Positions 7,703-12,898 of a stretch of DNA of 12,898 bases are shown in pieces. The DNA is taken from contig CAIYFP010000005.1 in assembly GCA_903925515.1 (NCBI GenBank), positions 1-12,898 of the forward strand, in the 5' to 3' direction. The notes under the pieces were generated by a model. That model worked only from the letters and a program-made list of their open reading frames with translations. It was not told the DNA's origin and ran no database searches. The DNA comes from an uncultured Verrucomicrobiota bacterium. Lineage in GTDB: Bacteria > Verrucomicrobiota > Verrucomicrobiia > Limisphaerales > UBA9464. Position numbers and translations under genes: made by a program. Each line of letters starts with the position of its first letter. The stretch's first letter is position 1.

Positions 7703-8590
7703 CTACCCGAACCACCAGCGCGAGAAGTTCTCCTCCAGCCGCCGGGGCAACTCCCCTTCGGCAACACCAAGGACCCTCGCAAGGCCCGCCCCTACCGCCG
7801 CGAGGTTCGCCGGATGATTCAGTCCCGCGCCGCCGTCCGGCAGACGGTGCGTCTGCAAGGCCGCCGGGAGCCCTTGGTCGGGCGCATCCGTCTCCGTCAA
7901 CAGCCGGTCGGCCGGCACCACCCTGAAAACCTCTGCCTGCCGACGCTTCCGCTCATGCAGGAAGTACCCGGGAAACCCGAAGTAAGCCCCCATGCGCGCC
8001 AGTTCCGGCACCAGTTCGGCCGGGCCGCCAAAGCTATGCAGCAGGAACCCACGCCTTGGCAGCGGACCGCGTCGCAGCTCCTCCAACAGTGTTCCCCATG
8101 CCTTGAGGCAATGCAGGCTCAATGGCCGGTCCAGCTCGCTTGCAAGCCTGAGGTGAACCCGCAACACCGCCACTTGCTGATCCATCCCACATGCCCCGGC
8201 CGTGGCACGCCCCGGCATCGCCCGAAGCCGCGCCGCCGCCCCGGGCTCCAGAATCCACCGGTCCAGACCGCATTCCCCGACGCCTGCGCCCGCCGCGGCC
8301 GCCACCCGCAAGGCCAGTCGTTCCTCCCACCCCTCCGCCTGCTCGTGCAGCCACCACGGATGCCATCCGAGGCTCGGCAACGCCCAGCCCGGATGCGCCC
8401 GGGCCAACTCTTCCACCGCGTCCCAGTCGGATTCGCAGGCCCCGTTGACCACCATGCCCGCCACCCCGGCGGCCATGCATTCTCCCACGATTGCATCCCG
8501 CCACGGGCCCAGCCGCTCGTCCTGCAAGTGATTGTGGGCGTCGATGTAACGCACCCCTGAACCCTGCACGTTGCCGCCTCGCGCTGGCAA
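7703..8590 (-). CDS. TatD-family metal-dependent hydrolase (DNase-like)
   Basis: Cytoplasmic TIM-barrel amidohydrolase-superfamily protein; TatD relatives are metal-dependent nucleases. It has 295 residues, slightly above the usual 255-270. Metal-site motifs in order: 'IDAHNHL' (H19, H21), 'GWHPW' (H77), 'GECGLDRW' (E107), 'LSLHCLKAWG' (H160), 'LLHSFGG' (H185) and 'TETDAPDQ' (D235), so the active site looks complete. Extra residues at about 116-136 between E107 and H160 form a small glycine/alanine/arginine-rich insertion. The start is uncertain. ATG 8590 is used here, but GTG codons at 8569 and 8554 would begin closer to the usual N terminus, only 6-11 residues before the HxH. It is convergent with DUF1501 and divergent from the small gene at 8736. 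Biological substrate not determinable. Confidence 0.9.
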   Translation of the reverse strand: MPARGGNVQGSGVRYIDAHNHLQDERLGPWRDAIVGECMAAGVAGMVVNGACESDWDAVEELARAHPGWALPSLGWHPWWLHEQAEGWEERLALRVAAAAGAGVGECGLDRWILEPGAAARLRAMPGRATAGACGMDQQVAVLRVHLRLASELDRPLSLHCLKAWGTLLEELRRGPLPRRGFLLHSFGGPAELVPELARMGAYFGFPGYFLHERKRRQAEVFRVVPADRLLTETDAPDQGLPAALQTHRLPDGGAGLNHPANLAAVGAGLARVLGVAEGELPRRLEENFSRWWFG

Positions 8591-8735
8591 TCAACGGGGC
8601 GTGGCGACTTCGTGCCGGGAGCTTCCACGCGTGCGATGGCCGGGGCGCGCCCCGATTCAAGGCCACCCCGCGCCATGGCCATCCCCGTGCACCCCCGGAC
8701 AACGTATGTCCCACCCCCTCCCGCATCATGCGCCC
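8591..8735. other. Divergent intergenic region with dyad sequences
   Basis: These 145 bases separate the divergent TatD and small-protein genes and should hold both promoters. I see a perfect 14-bp palindrome CGGGGCGCGCCCCG at 8641-8654 and a short dyad GGACA-ACGTA-TGTCC at 8697-8711, about 25 bases before ATG 8736. Either could be a protein-binding site, but palindromes of this composition also arise by chance in GC-rich DNA. No convincing -35/-10 pair was found. Confidence 0.3.
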
Positions 8736-8939
8736 ATGAATGAACAGGTTCTTGGAGGCCGCACCCAACTGGGGCTCGACCTCGCGCATTCCCCGCGCCC
8801 CGCGCGTCGCGTGCCCCGTCCCTGCAACCGCGAGCGCGCCGAGTGGTGGTTCCAGCAAATGCACAAGGTCATCGACCTTGAACCCGCCCCCGCCGTCGCC
8901 AAACCCCGCCCGCGTCGGCTGGCTTCCGTCCGCGGCTGA
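8736..8939 (+). CDS. Small conserved-looking hypothetical protein (67 aa)
   Basis: ATG 8736 opens a 67-residue protein ending at TGA 8937-8939. It starts 'MNEQVLGGRTQLGLDLA', continues through an arginine/proline-rich linker (19-34), then a compact amphipathic segment 'RAEWWFQQMHKVID' (34-47) and a proline/arginine tail 'EPAPAVAKPRPRRL'. There is no signal peptide or membrane segment; it is basic and probably cytoplasmic, possibly nucleic-acid- or protein-binding (inference). From memory its layout (MNEQ start, R-rich linker, WWF-x-Q-M helix, PxP tail) resembles small hypothetical proteins in Verrucomicrobiota, but I cannot search. No clear Shine-Dalgarno is seen. Support for coding: a natural-looking protein composition with clustered aromatic residues, a gene-sized gap between flanking genes, and a strong hairpin right after the stop. 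Function unknown. Confidence 0.65.
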   Translation: MNEQVLGGRTQLGLDLAHSPRPARRVPRPCNRERAEWWFQQMHKVIDLEPAPAVAKPRPRRLASVRG

Positions 8940-8953
8940 ACCGTCCCGACATG

Positions 8954-8990
8954 AAACGGCCGTCGCACGGGTTCTTCCCATGCGACGGCC
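8954..8990 (-). terminator. Strong hairpin between convergent genes, likely terminator
   Basis: Arms 8958-8971 (GGCCGTCGCACGGG) and 8977-8990 pair over 14 bases around a 5-base loop. The single non-identical position is a G-U wobble in minus-strand RNA but an A-C mismatch in plus-strand RNA. On the minus strand the stem is followed by GTTTC, a short U tract. It lies just past the stop of the large secreted-protein gene (9020) and after the small plus-strand gene (8939). Pairing and U tract favour termination of the minus-strand gene, with possible weaker action in the other direction. Confidence 0.72.
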
Positions 8991-9019
8991 CCTGAAGACC
9001 CCGTCGGGTCGGTCGATGT

Positions 9020-12000
9020 CTAGCGGTACCGCAACACGACGTTCCCGCCCTCCAGCGTGATCGAGTCGATGGTGCTCGCGCCTTTCAACCGGTAGAACCG
9101 CGCGTCGCCCGCGCCCGCTGGCGCCCGGATGGTCCCGGCGGCCGGGTCCACCACCGCACCCGGTTCAGGCGCGAAGGAACCGCCCAGCGCCGCCGCCGAC
9201 TCCAGCACGACGGACGGCGCGACCGCCTCGACGGTCGCGAACGCCCGGATGCCGCCCGCGTCGTTGATCAACGTGCGCGCGCCCGTCGCGCGGTCCTCCG
9301 TGAACCACTCCACGTGCGCCCCGCCGGTGCGCTCGTACCACACCAACCGGAACGCATAGAGCCCCGCCTCGGGCACCACGACGTCGAACCGCTCGTCCGC
9401 CGGGCCGCCGTTGTGGAACTCCAGCGGCGCCGTGGAGGGTCCCGGCGTCACCGCCGAGGCCACCTTGTAGCCATCGTCGCTCACCACGCCGAACCGGGTG
9501 ATCCCGGCGGGGAGCTCCAGCCATGCCACGAACGAGGCGGCGTAGTTGTCGTTGCCCACGTTCGGGTCCTCGCCGGGGAACGGCAGGTCGTTGCCAAACA
9601 GGCCATCGCCGCCGCCGGACGACGCGTTCTGCGAGTAGTTGACCACGTCCGTCACGCCGGACACGTCCACGGCGCGCGTGTAGGGGCCGTTGGGGTTCAA
9701 CTGGTCCTCGGCACGGGCAAGGCTGTTCTCCAGCGCGCCGTTCTCGGGCGGCGACTGCACCAGCCTGTAGTTCAGGCCGCGCGTGACGCCCTTGCCGGCG
9801 AACCGGGTTGCGGGGTCCAGTTGCAGGTACGTCACCGTGAAGGTCCACGACGACAACACGTCCGCGCCCTCGTTGTCCTGGAACCGGACCGAGGCAGCCA
9901 CGGCCGAACCCGAAGGCGGCAACGCTGGCAACGCATACCGGACGCTCGCGCCCGTGGCGGTCGCGGTCACGGTCGCCGCCACGTCGGACCCGCCCACGGC
10001 GAGCTTCACGGAGGCAAGGTTGACCGTCGTGTCGCGGTTCTCGATCGCCACCATGATCTCCGGGGCGACCGTCTGGACGGACTCGCCCGACGCCGGGGAC
10101 AACGACGCCACCGAAGCCCGTTGCACGCCCGTGTTCGCCACGGGCACGAACACAAGGTAGTTCATGTAACGCCCGCCCCCGCCCGCGTCCGCCGTCACCG
10201 TGCGCAGCCGCAACGTGGCCACCCCGCTCAGGCGCACCAACACCGGGTTCAACCCCGTGCCGTCGGTCAACGGGAAGTTCCGGTAGGTGTAGCCCGTCGC
10301 CTTCGCGAAGAACGACCCGAGGACCCTGACCGTCTGGCCGGGCTGCGTGCGGTCGCCGGTCACCAACTCGAGCACGCTCTCCGTCTGCGGCAGGTTCACC
10401 ACCGCCTGCCGCAGGTACACCGCGTACGTGCCCGTCGCGAAGTTGCGCGTGTAGTTCAGCCATTCGCCCGACGCGAGGTCGCCCACGTCGTAGTCGTACA
10501 CGCCGAGGTCCGCGTTGAACTCCGCGCGCACCGGGTCCAGCGTCCGCTGCATCCGCACCGCGTCCTGAGTCCGGTACATCGTGTCGCCGCCATTGGGCGC
10601 TTCCCGGGTCTCGTTCAGGTCCACGCCCGCGACGCCCGCGCGGTCCGTGAAGGAGTTGTCCCCCGCGCCGCCGCCCTCGGCCGTTCGGACCGGCAGGTTG
10701 AAGAAGCTGCCGCCCTCGAAGTTGTAGTCCTCGGCCTCCACGTAGCGGTTCGCGTTCGTGAACGTGTCGAACCAAAGCGTCTCCGTGCGCGTCTCGCCGT
10801 CGGAGTCGGTCACGCTCAACTCCACGGCGTAGTCCTTGTTCGCCTCAAGGCCGCCGAGGGAGACCGTGCGCGTCGCGCCGGCCGCACCCACGTCCAGCCC
10901 GTTGGCCTTCGTGTACGCCACGCCGTTCACCGTCACCTTGAGCCCCGCGTCCGGCAGCGCCTTGTCGTCCGACGCCTGGAAGCTCACGCGCGTCGTCGTC
11001 GGCAACAGCTTCGCCCCCTTCAACGGCGACACCCCCGAGATCGTCGGCGGCACGTTCGCGCCGGCGGGCGGCGCGGAGACGGTCAGGTTGTCATACACGA
11101 CTTGGTACCCCGCCGGGTCCGCCCCGCCGTCCGCGTACAGGTACAGGACCACGTTGCCCTCCGTCATGAACGGAGCCGCCGGGCTGTCCGTGCCGTCCGA
11201 GAGGATGTCCGCCGCCGCCGTGTCCACGAACGAGCGCTCGAAGATCACCTTGTTGCCGTCGTCCTTGTCCAGGACCCGCGCCACGATCTCCACGGCGCCG
11301 TTCCGCGCCGTCAACTGGAGCGTGAGGCGGACGTTGTTGTTCTTGATGGGGGCGGCCGGGTTCTCGGCCATGAAGTACTTGTTGATCCCCTTCGTGACGA
11401 GGATGTCCGTCTCGGACTTCGCCAAGCCATAGCCCGCAAGGCTGTTGGCCCCCGTTGCCAGCGGGATCCATGCAAGCACCGCGAACGAGTCCCCGCCGCG
11501 TCCCGAGACCATGTCCACCGCGAACTCATGGCGCGTCCCCTCCTTCAGCTCGTACGTCGCCGTCGTCTTGCGCGCCGACGTGAAGTACGCCTGCCCGATG
11601 GCGGGGATCGCAAAGGCCAGCTTGCCGTCCGCCTGCACCGACGGTGGCAAGGGCAGGTTCGCCGGGTTCTTGTCCTCCCAGCCCGACTTCGCCGGGCCGT
11701 TGAAGTCGTCCAGCACGACCGTGTCCGTCACGAAGGTCTCGGCGTTGTCATACACGACCTGGTACCCGGCCGGGTCCTTGCCGCCGTCGCCGTACAGGTA
11801 CAGGACGAAGTTGCCAGGAAGGCCGATGAACGGCGCGGCCGGGGAGTCCGTCCCCGTCCGGAACACGTCCGCGGCGGGCGTGTCCACGTAGGTCTTCTCG
11901 AACAGCACCTTGTTGCCGTCGTCCTTGTCCAGCACGCGCCCCGTCACGTGCACCGACCCGCCCTCCGCGCGGAGGTTGAGGACGAGGGTCACGTTGCTGT

Positions 12001-12475
12001 TCTTGATGGGGGTCGCCGGGTTCTCGTTGTGGAAGTACCTGTTGATTCCCTTCGTGATCAGGATGTCCGTCTCCGACTTGGCGACGCCGTAGCCCGCCAA
12101 GGTGTTGGGGCCGGTCGCCTGCGGGATGAACGCCAGAACCGCGAACGAATCCCCGCCGCGCCCGCTCACCATGTCCACCCGGTACTCCACCGTGCGCCCT
12201 TCCTTCAGCTCGAAGGTCTCGCTCACCTTCCGGCTCGACATGAAGTAGGCCTGCCCGATCGGCGGCATGTTGAACGTGAACTGGCCCCCGCCCTGTCGCC
12301 CGCCCGGCTCGGGCAGTACGGCCGCCGGAAGGTTGCCGGGGTTTGCATCCTCCCAGCCCGAACGCGCGCCGGCGTCGAAGTTGTCAAGGACGGTGGCGTG
12401 GAGACGAAGCCCTCCTGCCGCAGCAAGCATGGCTGCCATGGCAGAGGTCCAACGGAACAATCGCGATGTTTTCAT
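9020..12475 (-). CDS. Large secreted modular protein with duplicated N-terminal domain, CBM6-like and PA14-like modules
   Basis: 1151-residue exported protein. Residues 1-27 form a Sec signal (MKTSRLFRWTSAMAAMLAAAG, then GLRLHA). Two homologous domains of about 215 residues follow (28-247 and 253-466), each running from 'VLD(N/D)F' and 'SGWED' through 'DMVSGRGGDSFAVLA' and 'VLDKDDGNKV' to 'DPAGYQVVYDN', probably beta-sandwiches. An Ig-like segment (about 475-570) precedes a CBM6-like carbohydrate-binding region (about 577-778: 'YVEAEDYNFEGG', 'SGEWLNYTRNF', 'GTYAVYLR'). Next come a beta-rich linker (785-885) and a PA14-like region (about 970-1075: 'FGVVSDDGYKV', 'GLYAFRLVWYE', 'HVEWF'). The C terminus 'ARFYRLKG' plus a short tail is a style I associate with Verrucomicrobiota exported proteins. 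No catalytic motif was recognised, so adhesion or glycan binding is inferred. Start supported by the signal and a GGTGAGG site. Confidence 0.88.
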   Translation of the reverse strand: MKTSRLFRWTSAMAAMLAAAGGLRLHATVLDNFDAGARSGWEDANPGNLPAAVLPEPGGRQGGGQFTFNMPPIGQAYFMSSRKVSETFELKEGRTVEYRVDMVSGRGGDSFAVLAFIPQATGPNTLAGYGVAKSETDILITKGINRYFHNENPATPIKNSNVTLVLNLRAEGGSVHVTGRVLDKDDGNKVLFEKTYVDTPAADVFRTGTDSPAAPFIGLPGNFVLYLYGDGGKDPAGYQVVYDNAETFVTDTVVLDDFNGPAKSGWEDKNPANLPLPPSVQADGKLAFAIPAIGQAYFTSARKTTATYELKEGTRHEFAVDMVSGRGGDSFAVLAWIPLATGANSLAGYGLAKSETDILVTKGINKYFMAENPAAPIKNNNVRLTLQLTARNGAVEIVARVLDKDDGNKVIFERSFVDTAAADILSDGTDSPAAPFMTEGNVVLYLYADGGADPAGYQVVYDNLTVSAPPAGANVPPTISGVSPLKGAKLLPTTTRVSFQASDDKALPDAGLKVTVNGVAYTKANGLDVGAAGATRTVSLGGLEANKDYAVELSVTDSDGETRTETLWFDTFTNANRYVEAEDYNFEGGSFFNLPVRTAEGGGAGDNSFTDRAGVAGVDLNETREAPNGGDTMYRTQDAVRMQRTLDPVRAEFNADLGVYDYDVGDLASGEWLNYTRNFATGTYAVYLRQAVVNLPQTESVLELVTGDRTQPGQTVRVLGSFFAKATGYTYRNFPLTDGTGLNPVLVRLSGVATLRLRTVTADAGGGGRYMNYLVFVPVANTGVQRASVASLSPASGESVQTVAPEIMVAIENRDTTVNLASVKLAVGGSDVAATVTATATGASVRYALPALPPSGSAVAASVRFQDNEGADVLSSWTFTVTYLQLDPATRFAGKGVTRGLNYRLVQSPPENGALENSLARAEDQLNPNGPYTRAVDVSGVTDVVNYSQNASSGGGDGLFGNDLPFPGEDPNVGNDNYAASFVAWLELPAGITRFGVVSDDGYKVASAVTPGPSTAPLEFHNGGPADERFDVVVPEAGLYAFRLVWYERTGGAHVEWFTEDRATGARTLINDAGGIRAFATVEAVAPSVVLESAAALGGSFAPEPGAVVDPAAGTIRAPAGAGDARFYRLKGASTIDSITLEGGNVVLRYR
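11078..12394 (-). repeat. Intragenic tandem duplication encoding two homologous domains
   Basis: DNA for residues 28-247 (12394-11735) and 253-466 (11719-11078) is repeated in tandem with a period near 657-660 bases. Nucleotide similarity is clear: for example, stretches beginning GTCATACACGAC at 11090 and 11747 continue with few differences through the GTACAGGTACAGGA segment. Protein blocks such as DMVSGRGGDSFAVLA, VLDKDDGNKV and DPAGYQVVYDN are identical in both. Retained identity at the DNA level suggests a fairly recent duplication or ongoing gene conversion. Confidence 0.85.
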
Positions 12476-12483
12476 GGAACGTA

Positions 12484-12490
12484 CCTCACC
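12484..12490 (-). promoter_or_regulatory. Shine-Dalgarno for the large secreted protein
   Basis: On the minus strand GGTGAGG lies 8 bases before ATG 12475, good spacing for ribosome binding, and fixes this start at the beginning of the signal peptide. Immediately upstream is a GGGGG-TT-CCCCC inverted sequence (12491-12502) that could form a small hairpin near the site. Confidence 0.65.
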
Positions 12491-12504
12491 GGGGGAACCC
12501 CCCT

Positions 12505-12532
12505 ATTCAGCAACACCCCTCCCCTCCGTCAA
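12505..12532 (-). promoter_or_regulatory. Candidate promoter of the large secreted protein
   Basis: Minus strand: TTGACG (12532-12527) matches the -35 consensus at five of six bases. After a 16-base spacer, CTGAAT (12510-12505) is a weak -10. A start near 12498 would give a leader of about 20 bases containing the GGTGAGG ribosome site. The rest of 12533-12628, up to the repeat, shows nothing I can assign. Consensus-only evidence. Confidence 0.35.
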
Positions 12533-12628
12533 ACCCATACTCCGGCCGTTCGTCACGCCCACGGGGCGAAGCCACTTCCCACCCGCGCCGTGCCCATGAC
12601 AGCGCCACGACCGCGGCCCAACGCCCTA

Positions 12629-12898
12629 GTGTCGTGTCTCACCAATGGCTGGTGTTTCGCCGCGAAGGATTTTCGTGTCCAACGAGGCGCGAGTGACGAG
12701 CAGACCTGCAGAGGTCTGTGAGGAGCGAGCCACGACGTGGGACGCGAAAAGAGCCGCGGCCCTTCGGGTTGCTCCAAGAATGCCCCGGGGCTTCGTGGTT
12801 CGTCCGTCACAGACCGCTGCGGGTAGGCTCCGTCCTCACGCCTTGCCCCGGGGCATTCTTGGAGCAACGAAACACCAGCGATTTGTGAGACACGACAC
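12629..12898 (+). mobile_element. 270-bp MITE-like non-autonomous element, copy 2
   Basis: Same orientation and exactly the same length as the copy at 1160-1429, with about 14 substitutions and no gaps by hand alignment. Terminal repeats are 12629-12656 and 12871-12898 (26 of 28 matching). The left flank is again CTAG (12626-12629, with TA at 12627-12628). The element ends at the last base of the window, so its right flank is unseen. It lies 153 bases upstream of the large secreted-protein gene, so transcription entering that gene from upstream would have to pass through it. No transposase is encoded. Confidence 0.82.
12768..12868. repeat. Long internal inverted repeat of element copy 2
   Basis: Arms 12768-12791 and 12845-12868 are perfect 24-bp inverted repeats around a 53-base loop, each with the core GCCCCGGGGC. 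In this copy the stem is perfect, whereas copy 1 has one mismatch but two additional outer pairs. A transcript could fold into a very stable stem, giving a possible transcription barrier upstream of the secreted-protein gene. Confidence 0.8.

Noticed and set aside
8697..8711. GGACA/TGTCC dyad as a defined operator
   Set aside because: Only 5 bp per half-site, one occurrence, and no regulator gene nearby; recorded as a weak hint, not a named site.
9314..12721. Plus-strand open frame of about 1135 codons opposite the large secreted-protein gene
   Set aside because: Its conceptual protein is arginine/histidine/valine-rich with no domains, it runs on into the repeat, and the minus strand encodes a clear signal peptide and recognisable modules. 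It is an antisense artefact of GC-rich third codon positions.

Overview
The window is GC-rich and bacterial. It combines a PSCyt1/DUF1549/DUF1553 c-type cytochrome with a Tat-exported DUF1501 protein, a Tat-exported alkaline phosphatase and a very large secreted modular protein. That mixture is characteristic of the Planctomycetota-Verrucomicrobiota group. The ending of the large secreted protein (a 'FYRL' segment, then a short threonine/valine-rich tail) makes Verrucomicrobiota my preferred guess. This assignment rests on gene content only.

Layout. Bases 1-1160 (+) hold the 3' part of thioredoxin reductase (trxB), followed two bases later by a single-domain rhodanese. Bases 1160-1429 are a 270-bp non-coding element with terminal inverted repeats. 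It sits exactly between the rhodanese and a convergent alkaline phosphatase (1429-2931, -). Divergent from the phosphatase is nadA, quinolinate synthase (3058-4029, +). Next comes a translationally coupled pair (+): the PSCyt1/DUF1549/DUF1553 protein (4113-6236) and DUF1501 (6233-7636). A TatD-family hydrolase lies on the minus strand (7703-8590). Divergent from it is a small 67-residue protein (8736-8939, +). A strong hairpin (8954-8990) separates that gene from the convergent 1151-residue secreted modular protein (9020-12475, -). The upstream region of this last gene ends in a second 270-bp copy of the repeat (12629-12898), which finishes exactly at the window edge.

How the genes relate. 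trxB and the rhodanese probably form a thiol/sulfur redox unit. nadA is NAD housekeeping. The exported proteins (phosphatase, cytochrome, DUF1501 and the modular protein) suggest a periplasm- or surface-directed lifestyle, with phosphate scavenging and binding or processing of polymers. I see no single multi-gene pathway across the window.

The most unusual object is the repeat. Its two copies are the same length and about 95% identical by hand comparison. It has 28-bp imperfect terminal inverted repeats, a nested 24-26-bp inverted repeat, and a second diverged inverted pair that interlocks with the first. Both visible left flanks are CTAG. At copy 1 the element sits in a CTAG that served as the overlapping TAG stop codons of two convergent genes, and it recreates both stop codons. 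It carries no transposase, so it looks like a non-autonomous (MITE-like) element.
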